DNA of 64,000 nt, taken from positions 50,175 to 114,174 of the forward strand of contig NZ_JACGLT010000014.1 of the NCBI RefSeq assembly GCF_014062315.1. The letters are read 5' to 3'. The DNA is from Gelidibacter maritimus (GTDB taxonomy: Bacteria > Bacteroidota > Bacteroidia > Flavobacteriales > Flavobacteriaceae). The position numbers and the translations under genes are program-made. Of the stretch, positions 41,752 through 51,378 are shown one piece after another; the first letter of the stretch is position 1, and every line of letters begins with the position of its first letter. The notes below the pieces were generated by a model. That model had not been told where the DNA came from, did not search any database, and was given only the letters and a program-made list of their open reading frames with translations.

Positions 41752-42846
41752 TTACAACCTTATTCCCACGCCAAATTCAACCGCTTCTGCCTTCGCACCA
41801 TGTGCTTTTAAGGTAATCGCTCCGAAAAACTGATCTCCAAAATAGCGTTTTAAACCTATTCTGTTATAAACTCGGCCTTCAAAATCGAAAGGATAATACA
41901 CATAATAGCCCAATTGAGCAATTACGGATAGTTTATTAATAAACAATTCATGCCCCACAAAAACGCCTACACGTTTGTAATCTGTATCAGCGTCCACATT
42001 GCGTTCTGGATAGGCAACCGAGTAGAAATAGATCAATTCCTTTAGAAATTCGGCAAAAAACATATCCGTTCCTACCTGAAATGCACTTTTTCTGTTGATG
42101 CGTTTATCAGCATAGAACGATACGTTATAAAATGGAAATTGCCCGGTACCGATGATATCGCTTTCATTGACACCCGCCCTAAAGGCGAAATTATATTTGA
42201 CCTTTTCTGTGAATTTTTTCGATTCAGTTGACGGCTGATAGTTGGGTTCTTTCTCATAATCCAACAAATAATTGGCACCCACATTAAAAACAAAAGTATT
42301 TGTGGAATTGTTTGGAGCCCTAACATTCGCATTGGAATAATGGATTAGAGAAATTCCTGCCTGGAAACCCAAACCTTTGTAAACATTTTCTTTTTTATAA
42401 TTGAGCATGAGATAGGTGGTGCTCAGCAAATCAGAACCATAGGCCCCGTTTGTAAAATTGGATTCCTTATCGTATGGATTGGTGGTATAAGCGATACCCT
42501 GCCCAATTCTGAAATTTAGATTCCGTTTTAAAAAATAGAAATTATAATGGGCATATAAACCGTAATTTTCACCTAAATATTGGTTTTTCATATCCTGATA
42601 GATGAAAGAAAATCCCCAATCCGGGTAATTGTAACGACTTTCCCAAGGTTTGAATCCGTATGTTTTTTTGTTAAAACTTAAAATCAGACCTGTTGGATGA
42701 TCAGTGATGAGATGGGCTATATCAGGATTGTGCTCCAGAATGGTTCCATAGAAATAATTGGCATCTAAGGTAAACAGACCAGGATCCTGTTGGGCAAACA
42801 GACATGAACTCGTTAAACAAAAAACACCAATTAGAAAATACTTCAT
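41752..42846 (-). CDS. Acyloxyacyl hydrolase (PagL-like) outer-membrane protein
   Basis: A 364-residue protein with a signal peptide (about 1-19). Its beta-barrel strands include GYGL-type repeats, and the segment SLIHYSNANVRAPNN (about 175-189) resembles the His-Ser active site of PagL lipid A 3-O-deacylases and other acyloxyacyl hydrolases. It is longer than PagL (about 170), with an additional C-terminal barrel part ending FGVGIRL. It would trim acyl chains from lipid A at the outer membrane, or serve as a related barrel. Recognition is moderate. Confidence 0.72.
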   Translation of the reverse strand: MKYFLIGVFCLTSSCLFAQQDPGLFTLDANYFYGTILEHNPDIAHLITDHPTGLILSFNKKTYGFKPWESRYNYPDWGFSFIYQDMKNQYLGENYGLYAHYNFYFLKRNLNFRIGQGIAYTTNPYDKESNFTNGAYGSDLLSTTYLMLNYKKENVYKGLGFQAGISLIHYSNANVRAPNNSTNTFVFNVGANYLLDYEKEPNYQPSTESKKFTEKVKYNFAFRAGVNESDIIGTGQFPFYNVSFYADKRINRKSAFQVGTDMFFAEFLKELIYFYSVAYPERNVDADTDYKRVGVFVGHELFINKLSVIAQLGYYVYYPFDFEGRVYNRIGLKRYFGDQFFGAITLKAHGAKAEAVEFGVGIRL

Positions 42847-42944
42847 TCACTTGAGTTATACCGCAAATTTAAAAGAATAATCAAAACCGCGAGGCTTGTA
42901 GGAATCTATCTTTTTACACTAACGTCTTGAATCATACTTTAAAC

Positions 42945-43901
42945 TCAAAAAACTTGTGACGCAATGGTTTGAATATTGTCACTTTTCCCCATAGAATAGT
43001 AATGTAATACAGGAATACCTGCTTTTTGTAATTCCTTTGATTGTTGGATGCACCACTCGATACCTACTTGTTTCACTTCTGAATTGTCCTTGCATTTAAT
43101 AACCTCAAGAATCAAAGCTTCGGGCAGATCAACATGAAAGCGATGCGGCAATAAGTTCAATTGTCTTTTGGTGGCGATGGGTTTTAGTCCTGGAATGATC
43201 GGAATGGTGATACCTTCTTTTCGGCACTTTTCAACAAATTCAAAATATTTTTGATTGTCGAAGAACATTTGGGTGACAACATATTCTGCGCCACTTTTTA
43301 TTTTCTTCTTTAAAAAATGGATATCACTATCCAAACTTGGGGATTCCATGTGTTTTTCCGGATAGGCCGCAACACCAATGCAAAAATTGGTTTTTGAGGT
43401 GTTTTGTAGTTCCTCATCAAGATAAACTCCATCGTTCAGCGCATTAATCTGCTTCACCAAACCATTGGCGTACTCATGCCCTTCTTTTTCTGGTGTGAAA
43501 TAGGTTTCAGTTTTCACCGCATCACCTCTTAAGGCCATCACGTTCTGAATACCCAAAAAATCGAGGTCGATCAGGAAATTCTCAGTGTCCTCTTTTGTAA
43601 ATCCACCACATAAAATATGCGGAATCGCATCCACTTTATACCTATTCTGAATGGCCGCACAAATGCCCACCGTTCCTGGACGTTTCTTCACGATTTGTCT
43701 TTTAAGCAATCCGTTTTCCTGTTCTTTATAAATATATTCCTCTCGATGGTAAGTCACATCAATAAACGGCGGTTTAAATTCCATTAGCGGATCAATATTA
43801 TCAAAAATTGATTTGATATGTTGCCCTTTTAATGGTGGTAAAATTTCAAACGAAAACTGTGTATTGCCGTTGGCTTGTGCTATATGTTCTGTTACTTTCA
43901 T
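42945..43901 (-). CDS. metF: MetF: 5,10-methylenetetrahydrofolate reductase
   Basis: MetF supplies 5-methyltetrahydrofolate for MetH. The 318-residue TIM-barrel FAD enzyme has FSFEILPPLKGQ with the catalytic Glu, FIDVTYH (Thr/His FAD region), and LGIQNVMALRGD. Further motifs are FCIGVAAYPEKHMES and VTQMFFDNQKYFEFVEKCR. It follows the cobalamin-binding half of MetH by 181 bp on the same strand, and may be part of the SAM-I-controlled transcript. Confidence 0.95.
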   Translation of the reverse strand: MKVTEHIAQANGNTQFSFEILPPLKGQHIKSIFDNIDPLMEFKPPFIDVTYHREEYIYKEQENGLLKRQIVKKRPGTVGICAAIQNRYKVDAIPHILCGGFTKEDTENFLIDLDFLGIQNVMALRGDAVKTETYFTPEKEGHEYANGLVKQINALNDGVYLDEELQNTSKTNFCIGVAAYPEKHMESPSLDSDIHFLKKKIKSGAEYVVTQMFFDNQKYFEFVEKCRKEGITIPIIPGLKPIATKRQLNLLPHRFHVDLPEALILEVIKCKDNSEVKQVGIEWCIQQSKELQKAGIPVLHYYSMGKSDNIQTIASQVF

Positions 43902-43987
43902 GTCAACGCCCCACGAAAATGGGATCCCTTTTTTGCTACGAATACACGAATGTATTCTATGATTTACAATTAATATTTATTTTTTTT

Positions 43988-44073
43988 CCTGTGTTCCTTT
44001 GCGTTAACTCTGCGAAACTCTGCAGTATAGTTATTTCACAGAGATACTCCGAGATTCACGGAGAAACACAGAG
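43988..44073. repeat. Ten-base-period CTCTGTG-type repeat array
   Basis: On the minus strand consecutive ten-base units CTCTGTGTTT, CTCCGTGAAT, CTCGGAGTAT and CTCTGTGAAA are visible, followed by more distant units. The array can fold into overlapping hairpins (CTCCG with CGGAG). It lies between metF and metH. Confidence 0.55.
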
Positions 44074-44082
44074 CTTTTTTTT

Positions 44083-46779
44083 CTAATCCGCTAAATTAGG
44101 ATTCAACCATTTTTCAGCCTCTTCATTGCTGATGCCTCTTCTTTTGGCGTAATCTTTCAATTGGTCTTCAGTTATTTTTCCCAATCCAAAGTATTTGGCT
44201 TCTTTATTTGCGAAATAATATCCCGAAACACTTGCCGCAGGCCACATCGCCAAACTATCCGTGATTTCTACACCAATTTTTTCTTTGACCTGTAGTAATT
44301 TCCAAATGGTTTTTTTCTCTAAATGGTCAGGACAGGCAGGATAACCAGGGGCAGGGCGAATGCCTTTATAACTTTCCTTGATCAATTCCTCATTAGATAA
44401 GTTTTCGTCGGTATCGTAACCCCAATGATTAATTCGTACCTCCTTATGCAAATATTCAGCAAATGCTTCGGCCAGCCGATCTGCAATGGCTTTGATCATA
44501 ATGGCATTATAATCGTCCAAATCCTCTTCAAATTTCTTCGCTAATTCTGCTGTTCCAAAACCTGTCGAAACACAGAAGCAGCCCATATAATCTTCTTTCC
44601 CTGAATCTTTTGGCGCTATAAAATCGGCCAAAGCGATATTTGGAACGCCTTCGCGTTTATCCAATTGCTGACGAAGGGTCAAGAAAGTGACTTTCGCTTT
44701 TCCATTTTCGTCATAGATTTCGATATCATCATCATTTATGGTATTGGCTGGGAAGAGTCCAAAAATGGCTTTCGCTTTTAACAGTTTTCCGTCTATCACT
44801 TTTCTCAACAATCCTTTTGCATCTGCAAACAACTCAGTGGCTTGTTCTCCAACTACCTCATCGGTTAGGATGTCAGGATATTTCCCGTGTAAATCCCAAC
44901 TTCTAAAAAACGGACTCCAATCTATATAATCTTCTAATTTGGTCAATTCAAAATCTTCAATAATCTGAATGCCCAACTGATTGGGCTTGACAATTTCTGT
45001 CGTATCCCAATCGATTTTATATTTTCTATTTCGCGCTTCCTCAATTGTGACATAATTCTTTTGCTTGCCACGTTTCAAAAACTGCTCACGGAATTTCTCA
45101 TATTCTTCACGTATCTGTTCCTTATACACCCCATTGTCTTTTTGGAGCAAACTGCCTACAACAGTCACTGCCCTTGAAGCATCATTGACATGCACGGTGG
45201 TATGTCCATAATTTGGAGCTATCTTAACCGCTGCATGTGCTCTGGAGGTTGTGGCACCCCCAATCATTAACGGGATGTTAATGTTTTTCTTTTCCATTTC
45301 TTTGGAGACATAGACCATTTCATCCAGTGACGGTGTAATGAGTCCGCTCAACCCAATAATATCGACGTTTTCCCTTATGGCCGTTTCAATAATTTTTTCA
45401 GGTGGCACCATCACCCCTAAATCGATGATCTCATAATTGTTACAACCTAAAACGACACTGACGATATTTTTACCGATGTCATGCACATCTCCTTTTACTG
45501 TGGCCATTAATACCCGACCTGCAAACTCCTGTTTTCCATCTTTTTCTGCCTCAATAAAAGGTTGAAGATAGGCGACCGCTTTTTTCATCACTCGAGCCGA
45601 TTTGACCACTTGGGGCAAAAACATTTTCCCACTACCAAACAAATCGCCAACAACGCCCATCCCAATCATTAAATGGCCTTCAATAACTTCAATCGGTTTT
45701 GAGGTTTCTTGACGCGCCTGCTCTACATCTTCAATGATAAAAGTTTCAATTCCTTTGACCAAGGAATGTGTGATGCGCTCTTGCAATGGATCGTTGCGCC
45801 ATTCTTGTATGGGCAAGTCGCGTACGGACAAGTCGCGACTTGTCCGTACGGATTCGGCAAAATCCAATAAGCGCTCGGTAGCATCATCACGTCTATCAAA
45901 CAACACATCTTCCACGTGCTCCAATAAATCTTTCGGAATTTCGTCGTAAACCTCCAACATGGTCGGGTTGACGATGCCCATATTCATCCCGTGCTGAATG
46001 GCGTGGTATAAAAACGCCGAATTGATGGCCTCACGAACAACGGTATTACCCCTAAAAGAAAACGAAACGTTACTCACCCCACCAGAAACATTGGCGTAAG
46101 GCAGATTTTCGCGAATCCATTTGGTAGCCTTGAAAAAGTCCAAGGCATTTAAGCGGTGCTCCTCCATTCCTGTAGCTACAGGGAAAATATTGGGATCAAA
46201 AATTATATCCTGAGGCTGAAAATTGACCTTGTCCACCAATATATCATAAGAGCGTTTGCAAATTTCGATACGCCGCTCTAAGGTATCGGCTTGTCCATCT
46301 TCATCAAAAGCCATGACAATGACGGCCGCTCCGTAGCGTTTTACCAATTTAGCTTGGTGAATAAAAGTTTCCTCACCTTCTTTTAAACTTATTGAATTCA
46401 CTACTGATTTTCCCTGCACTACTTTTAAGCCCGCTTCAATGATTTCCCATTTGGAACTGTCAATCATGATTGGCAACCTTGAGATATCAGGTTCAGAGGC
46501 AATCAGGTTTAAGAACTTGGTCATCGCATAAACGCCATCCAACATGCCTTCATCCATATTGACGTCTATAATTTGTGCACCCCCTTCAACTTGATCTCGT
46601 GCCACATCTAAGGCTTCACTGTAATTCTCGTCTTTGATAAGACGTAAGAATTTACGTGATCCCGTGACGTTGGTACGCTCACCTACGTTTATAAAGTTAC
46701 ATTCAGGAGTGACGATTAATGGCTCGAGGCCTGAAAGTGTTAGATATTTATGTTTTTTGCTCATTTTCATTTTATTCAT
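44083..46779 (-). CDS. metH: MetH C-terminal part: pterin-, cobalamin- and activation-domain protein
   Basis: This is the larger of two polypeptides that make up cobalamin-dependent methionine synthase. Residues about 20-290 are the methyltetrahydrofolate domain ([27 protein letters not shown]). About 335-600 are the cobalamin cap and binding domains with the cobalt ligand His433 in [21 protein letters not shown] and [16 protein letters not shown]. About 630-898 are the SAM-dependent reactivation domain ([15 protein letters not shown]). Residues 310-324 contain an insertion encoded by a perfect palindrome. The homocysteine domain is the separate upstream gene. Confidence 0.95.
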   Translation of the reverse strand: MNKMKMSKKHKYLTLSGLEPLIVTPECNFINVGERTNVTGSRKFLRLIKDENYSEALDVARDQVEGGAQIIDVNMDEGMLDGVYAMTKFLNLIASEPDISRLPIMIDSSKWEIIEAGLKVVQGKSVVNSISLKEGEETFIHQAKLVKRYGAAVIVMAFDEDGQADTLERRIEICKRSYDILVDKVNFQPQDIIFDPNIFPVATGMEEHRLNALDFFKATKWIRENLPYANVSGGVSNVSFSFRGNTVVREAINSAFLYHAIQHGMNMGIVNPTMLEVYDEIPKDLLEHVEDVLFDRRDDATERLLDFAESVRTSRDLSVRDLPIQEWRNDPLQERITHSLVKGIETFIIEDVEQARQETSKPIEVIEGHLMIGMGVVGDLFGSGKMFLPQVVKSARVMKKAVAYLQPFIEAEKDGKQEFAGRVLMATVKGDVHDIGKNIVSVVLGCNNYEIIDLGVMVPPEKIIETAIRENVDIIGLSGLITPSLDEMVYVSKEMEKKNINIPLMIGGATTSRAHAAVKIAPNYGHTTVHVNDASRAVTVVGSLLQKDNGVYKEQIREEYEKFREQFLKRGKQKNYVTIEEARNRKYKIDWDTTEIVKPNQLGIQIIEDFELTKLEDYIDWSPFFRSWDLHGKYPDILTDEVVGEQATELFADAKGLLRKVIDGKLLKAKAIFGLFPANTINDDDIEIYDENGKAKVTFLTLRQQLDKREGVPNIALADFIAPKDSGKEDYMGCFCVSTGFGTAELAKKFEEDLDDYNAIMIKAIADRLAEAFAEYLHKEVRINHWGYDTDENLSNEELIKESYKGIRPAPGYPACPDHLEKKTIWKLLQVKEKIGVEITDSLAMWPAASVSGYYFANKEAKYFGLGKITEDQLKDYAKRRGISNEEAEKWLNPNLAD
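45821..45850. repeat. Perfect 30-bp palindrome inside metH
   Basis: The half-site CGTACGGACAAGTCG is followed by its exact complement. It encodes residues 310-320 of the cobalamin-binding MetH protein in frame ([11 protein letters not shown]). An extra partial copy (GGCAAGTCGCG) directly precedes it at 45812-45822. Confidence 0.9.
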
Positions 46780-46869
46780 AAGGTTTAGACGCGCTGAACT
46801 TAAAAGTTAACTGCTCTAAGAGTGGCTTAATATCTTCGCAAATTATAATTGTCATGATTTTTCTTTTGT

Positions 46870-47880
46870 TCACGAGATTCCTGCCTCCGCAGGAATTCTT
46901 CGAGGTTTATAATTTTTTGCGGTTTCTGCTATTTTTTGAATATGTTCCGGTGTGGATCCACAACATCCTCCTATAATATTGATCAATCCATCTTTGAGGT
47001 ACTCTTCAATAAAAGCGTTCATTTGATCAGGGGTCTGTTCGTATTCGCCAAAAGCATTTGGCAGACCAGCATTGGGGTGCGCCGAAGTAAAAAACTCTGT
47101 TTCGTTGGATAATCGTTGTAAATACGGTTGTAATTGATCGGCTCCGAGCGCGCAATTAAATCCGACACTTAATAATGGAATATGTGAGATGGACAATAAA
47201 AAAGCTTCTACGGTTTGTCCAGAAAGTGTGCGTCCCGAAGCATCGGTAATAGTACCAGAAACCATGATGGGAATATCAAGATTTCGTTCTTCTTTAACTT
47301 CATCAATGGCAAACAAGGCGGCTTTGGCATTTAAGGTGTCGAAAATGGTTTCTACCAATAGCATATCAACACCACCATCAATTAGAGCTTCCACTTGCTG
47401 TTTATAGGCAATTCGTAGCTCGTCAAAGGTAATGGCTCTAAACTCTGGCCGATTGACATCTGGTGATAAACTTGCGGTTTTATTGGTCGGCCCAATGCTT
47501 CCCACGACAAATCGTGGTTTGTCGGGATTTGCTTTGGTAAATTCATCGGCAACTTGTTTGGCTATTTTAGCAGATTCGAAATTTAGTTCGTAAACCAAAT
47601 CCTCCATATTATAATCGGCCATAGCGATGGTAGTTCCAGAAAACGTGTTGGTCTCTACGATATCTGCTCCTGCCTCAAAATATTTTCGATGCACCTCAGC
47701 AATAGCCTGTGGTTGGGTTAATGACAATAAATCATTATTGCCTTTAAGAGAACTTGGGTAATCTTTGAAACGCTCGCCACGAAAATCTTCTTCAGAGAAG
47801 TTGTAGCGCTGCAACATGGTTCCCATGGCACCATCTAGGATGAGAATACGGTCTTGTAAAATTCGATTTATATCTGACAT
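46870..47880 (-). CDS. metH: MetH N-terminal part: zinc-dependent homocysteine methyltransferase domain
   Basis: The homocysteine-activating half of split MetH. The 336-residue barrel carries the zinc ligands Cys243 (VGFNCALGA) and Cys306-Cys307 ([10 protein letters not shown]). The N-terminus [20 protein letters not shown] is typical. It is preceded by a SAM-I riboswitch and followed after 90 bp by the cobalamin-binding half, so both are made from one controlled transcript. The last residues ([10 protein letters not shown]) come from a palindromic repeat and are not part of the conserved domain. Confidence 0.95.
   Translation of the reverse strand: MSDINRILQDRILILDGAMGTMLQRYNFSEEDFRGERFKDYPSSLKGNNDLLSLTQPQAIAEVHRKYFEAGADIVETNTFSGTTIAMADYNMEDLVYELNFESAKIAKQVADEFTKANPDKPRFVVGSIGPTNKTASLSPDVNRPEFRAITFDELRIAYKQQVEALIDGGVDMLLVETIFDTLNAKAALFAIDEVKEERNLDIPIMVSGTITDASGRTLSGQTVEAFLLSISHIPLLSVGFNCALGADQLQPYLQRLSNETEFFTSAHPNAGLPNAFGEYEQTPDQMNAFIEEYLKDGLINIIGGCCGSTPEHIQKIAETAKNYKPRRIPAEAGIS
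46877..46896. repeat. REP-like palindrome forming the C-terminus of the MetH N-terminal part
   Basis: ATTCCTGC, CTCC, GCAGGAAT. It lies inside the last codons of the gene; the stop at 46870-46872 is just past it. Confidence 0.85.
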
Positions 47881-47933
47881 TGCTTAATAAAATAAAGAAT
47901 GTCATCAGGAAAGTGAGGATAAAAAACACTTTG

Positions 47934-48073
47934 GTTATCTGTCTTAATCCTGAAACAAATTCAGAATAAAGTAGAATTTAGCACCTTCTTAAACTTAGAT
48001 TCCTGCCTTCGCAGGAATTCATAAGGGTTGCTAAGGCTTCATAGGGTCTAATCCCTCTGCCTTTCGTGATAAC
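47934..48073 (-). promoter_or_regulatory. SAM-I riboswitch upstream of metH, with a palindrome in its P3 arm
   Basis: On the minus strand the RNA starts GTTATCACGAAAGGCAG, then AGGGATTAGACCCTATGA and GCCTTAGCAACC, the S-box core. It closes with GGTGCTAAATTCTAC and GATAAC, which pairs with the 5' GTTATC as P1. The length is 140 against 119 for the second copy at 60369-60487; the difference is a REP-like palindrome (47999-48018) between CAACC and GGTGC, in the P3 loop. I did not identify a terminator in the expression platform before the start at 47880. Confidence 0.88.
47999..48018. repeat. REP-like palindrome within the metH SAM-I riboswitch
   Basis: ATTCCTGC, CTTC, GCAGGAAT, a perfect 8+8 bp stem in the loop of P3. 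The homologous loop of the second SAM-I riboswitch here is short and has no such hairpin. Confidence 0.85.
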
Positions 48074-48133
48074 AAATTAATAATAGTATGAACTAAGGGC
48101 GAATTTAAGGGATAAATAATAGTCCACCAACTT

Positions 48134-49024
48134 TTATTCGAACAAATCTGAAGATAAATACCGATCGCCAATATCACAAATGACTGCAACGATAATTCCC
48201 TTATCCATTTTTTTAGCGATTTTTAAGGCCGCAGCAACCGAGCCCCCACTGCTCATTCCGGCAAAGACACCTTCTTCTTTAGCCAATCTGTTGGTTGTTG
48301 TTCTTGCATCTTCCTCGCTTACTTCTACGATCTCATCCACTTTTGAACGGTCAAAAATTTTTGGCAAATAAGCTTCAGGCCATTTACGGATGCCAGGAAT
48401 TTTAGCACCATCTTTAGGTTGAGCACCAACAATAGTGATGTTTTTATTGTTTCCTTTTAAAAATGTTGACACGCCCATAATGGTTCCGGTGGTTCCCATA
48501 GCGGAAACAAAATGTGTCACTTCACCCTTGGTGTCTCTCCAAATTTCAGGGCCAGTAGTTTTGTAATGGGCTTTCCAATTGTCGTCATTGCCAAATTGGT
48601 TGAGCATAAAATAACCCTTATCTTTTTCGAGTTTTTCAGCGACGTCTCGGGCTCCCTCAATTCCATCATCTGCGGGAGTCAGAATTAATTCTGCACCATA
48701 CGCCCGCATGGTTTTGATGCGCTCTTCGGTAGAATTCTCAGGCATGACCAACACCATTTTCACACCCAATAATCGTGCTATGAAGGCTAAAGCAATTCCC
48801 GTATTTCCACTTGTGGCTTCCACCAAGGTATCGCCCTTTTTAACATCACCACGTTTTAAAGCTTCTGAAATCATGTTTAATGCAGCACGATCCTTAACGC
48901 TGCCTCCTGGATTTGTTCCTTCCAATTTCAAAAACAAACGCACGCCCTTTTTGGAAATAATGTTCTTCACTTCAACCAGTGGCGTGTTTCCAATTTGATC
49001 GATTATCGATTGACTTTGAATCAT
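48134..49024 (-). CDS. cysM: Cysteine synthase (O-acetylserine sulfhydrylase, CysM type)
   Basis: The enzyme makes cysteine from O-acetylserine and sulfide. The 296-residue PLP protein has Lys44 in NPGGSVKDRAALNM, EATSGNTGIALAF (substrate loop) and MGTTGTIMGVSTFL for phosphate binding. The length and the lack of a longer C-terminus resemble CysM more than CysK. It overlaps cysE by 4 bp and follows it in the same operon, so substrate and product steps are coupled. Confidence 0.92.
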   Translation of the reverse strand: MIQSQSIIDQIGNTPLVEVKNIISKKGVRLFLKLEGTNPGGSVKDRAALNMISEALKRGDVKKGDTLVEATSGNTGIALAFIARLLGVKMVLVMPENSTEERIKTMRAYGAELILTPADDGIEGARDVAEKLEKDKGYFMLNQFGNDDNWKAHYKTTGPEIWRDTKGEVTHFVSAMGTTGTIMGVSTFLKGNNKNITIVGAQPKDGAKIPGIRKWPEAYLPKIFDRSKVDEIVEVSEEDARTTTNRLAKEEGVFAGMSSGGSVAAALKIAKKMDKGIIVAVICDIGDRYLSSDLFE

Positions 49025-49782
49025 TTTTTTCGTGTGCTAATTTTTATTTCTGTTTGATAAGTGACTAACGAGTTTTCAGGGACCGATTGGGTAATCCAAA
49101 CATTCGCCCCAATTATACTGTTTGCTCCAATGACGATATCATCTCCCAAAACAGTTGCGTTGGCATAGATGGTCACATTGTCTTCAATGGTTGGGTGACG
49201 TTTTGTTTCCGATAGACTCTTTTTGATTTGGAGTCCACCCAGAGTCACCCCTTGATAAATTTTAACATTATTCTTAATGATAGACGTTTCACCGATAACA
49301 ATTCCTGTACCGTGATCAATGAAAAAGGAATCGCCGATAGTTGCTCCGGGATGGATATCCACGCCCGTTAAACCATGTACGTGTTCGCTCATCATTCTAG
49401 AAATAACAAAGTAATTTAGCTTGTATAACGCATGGCTCAATCTATAAATGGCTATGGCGTGAAATCCTGGGTAGGCCAAATACACTTCAGTTAAACTCTT
49501 GGCTGCAGGGTCATTTTGCTCAATGGCAATGGCATCCATGTCCAGTTTCTCCCGAATAGTTCCAAATTGACTTTCAAATTTCGACCATGTCTCTTCACCA
49601 TCTTCCAATTTCAATTTGGTTGTAATCTTAAGAAACGTATCTTTTACAAATTGACAGTTATGAGTCCTATAATCTTCATCAAACAGCATATAAAACAAGG
49701 CCTTTGTGAAGGTTTCCACAGGGTCCTTTAAACAAATATTATAAGTCTGAAATTGATTTAATTGATTCGAAAGTATACTCAT
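49021..49782 (-). CDS. cysE: Serine O-acetyltransferase
   Basis: CysE forms O-acetylserine from serine and acetyl-CoA. The 253-residue protein has an N-terminal helical domain and a left-handed beta-helix of hexapeptide repeats (GVDIHPGATIGDSFFIDHGTGIVIGETSIIKNNVKIYQGVTLGG). His in DHGTG and the preceding Asp are catalytic. The C-terminal tail ends SLVTYQTEIKISTRKK and lacks the terminal Ile used by the E. coli enzyme to bind CysK. It is the first gene of the cysE-cysM pair. Confidence 0.93.
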   Translation of the reverse strand: MSILSNQLNQFQTYNICLKDPVETFTKALFYMLFDEDYRTHNCQFVKDTFLKITTKLKLEDGEETWSKFESQFGTIREKLDMDAIAIEQNDPAAKSLTEVYLAYPGFHAIAIYRLSHALYKLNYFVISRMMSEHVHGLTGVDIHPGATIGDSFFIDHGTGIVIGETSIIKNNVKIYQGVTLGGLQIKKSLSETKRHPTIEDNVTIYANATVLGDDIVIGANSIIGANVWITQSVPENSLVTYQTEIKISTRKK

Positions 49783-49818
49783 ATGATCAATATTACATAT
49801 TATTCATTAGTGTATTAT

Positions 49819-49826
49819 CAAAATTA
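49819..49826 (-). promoter_or_regulatory. Bacteroidota-type -7 box upstream of cysE
   Basis: The minus strand reads TAATTTTG, an exact TAnnTTTG, 37 bp before the cysE start. No clear TTG is seen at the -33 distance, so confidence is limited. Confidence 0.4.
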
Positions 49827-50016
49827 AACAATTATTAACAGCTATCTGGACATTAGCTTGGACAATAATTTTCTGTCTATTTATTAATACACTACCAAAT
49901 CTCTCAATAGCGCCATCTGCAGGTATAATCAATGGAAGCATCTATAATTTATCAATGTTTATAGTGGAATCTTTCTTAACCAAATCTATCTTATTTCAAT
50001 TTAGGCTTGATCATTT

Positions 50017-51264
50017 TTACTGAATAAAGCCTGCCCCAACGGTATTATTGGATTGAGAATCGATTAAAATGAAAGAGCCATTGGTACGATGGTTTTTGAA
50101 CGGATCGAAAAAAATAGGCTTGTTCAATTTAAAGGTAACGGATGCAATATCATTCATTGCCAAGGCTTGGATATTTTCTTCTATTCCAGAATAATCGGGA
50201 TGTATTTTATGATGAATGGCATCTACTTTCGCCAAAACCTTATTGACTCCATGTTGCAACACATATTTGTTACCAGCGACTAAATTTTGAGAATCCATCC
50301 AAGAAATGGTTGCTGTGAATTGCTTGTCAACAGTTGGTAAGTCAGCGGCTTTTACCAACATATCTCCACGACTCACATTGATATCATCTTCCAAAGTAAT
50401 GGTAACTGAGGATCGTCTCGAAGCGGTTTGATACAATTGGTCATACACGAAAATCTCCTTTATTTTAGACTTCGTTTTCGATGGCAAGGCGACCACTTCA
50501 TCACCAATACTTAATTCACCACCGTATACTTTACCGGCATAACCCCTAAAATCATGAAATTCTTCTGTTTTTGGTCTTATGACGTACTGTACTGGAAATC
50601 TTGGCGTGCCCACATTATAGATATCTTTAGTGTCCAATTGCTCAAAATGTTCCAATAATGTTTGTCCATGGTACCATGGCGTGTTTGTTGATTTGTGGAC
50701 AACATTATCGCCTTTTAGTGCACTCACTGGGATGAAAGTGATATTTTGTTCTTGGTAGTCGCGCTTTTCCATCAAGACTTTAAAATCTTCCTTAATCTTG
50801 TTATATACAGCTTCGGAAAAATCGACCAAGTCCATTTTATTGATAGCTACAATCACCTCTTTTACACGCAATAAATTATTGATAAAAAAATGCCGATTGG
50901 TCTGTTCAATCACCCCTTTTCGGGCATCAATCAAGATAATGGCCGCTTGTGAAGTAGAAGCACCTGTAACCATATTTCGAGTATATTCCACATGACCAGG
51001 GGTGTCCGCAATGATATAACTCTTGGTTTGTGTTGAGAAATAAATATGAGCAACATCAATGGTAATCCCTTGTTCTCTTTCGGCTACCAAACCGTCTGTT
51101 GCCAACGAAAAATCGAGATAATCATATCCTTTTTGTTTACTGGTTTTTTTTATGGCGTCGAGCTTATCACTCGTTAATGATTTTGTATCGTATAGAATTC
51201 TACCAATTAAGGTGCTTTTTCCATCATCTACACTTCCTGCTGTTGCTATTTTTAAAACTTCCAT
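50017..51264 (-). CDS. cysN: Sulfate adenylyltransferase GTPase subunit CysN
   Basis: CysN hydrolyses GTP to drive sulfate activation by CysD to adenylyl sulfate. The 415-residue protein has G1 GSVDDGKSTLIGR, an EREQGITIDVAH switch, DTPGHVEYTRNM (G3), NKMD (G4) and SALKGDN (G5), then two beta-barrel domains. It ends without the APS kinase (CysC) domain found in NodQ-type fusions. It is the last gene of the DUF2061-cysH-cysD-cysN series. Confidence 0.95.
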   Translation of the reverse strand: MEVLKIATAGSVDDGKSTLIGRILYDTKSLTSDKLDAIKKTSKQKGYDYLDFSLATDGLVAEREQGITIDVAHIYFSTQTKSYIIADTPGHVEYTRNMVTGASTSQAAIILIDARKGVIEQTNRHFFINNLLRVKEVIVAINKMDLVDFSEAVYNKIKEDFKVLMEKRDYQEQNITFIPVSALKGDNVVHKSTNTPWYHGQTLLEHFEQLDTKDIYNVGTPRFPVQYVIRPKTEEFHDFRGYAGKVYGGELSIGDEVVALPSKTKSKIKEIFVYDQLYQTASRRSSVTITLEDDINVSRGDMLVKAADLPTVDKQFTATISWMDSQNLVAGNKYVLQHGVNKVLAKVDAIHHKIHPDYSGIEENIQALAMNDIASVTFKLNKPIFFDPFKNHRTNGSFILIDSQSNNTVGAGFIQ

Positions 51265-51378
51265 TTTTTGTTTGGTATTAAGTATTAAGTAGGTAGTATT
51301 AAGATGCTACCTATTTTATACCTCTTATGTTTTACTTATAATTCTTTGTACCTAATTCTTTGTACTTAATTCCTAACA

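Noticed and set aside
49783..50016. Small RNA or riboswitch in the cysN-cysE gap
   Set aside because: No recognisable consensus and only weak pairing; just one -7 box could be supported.
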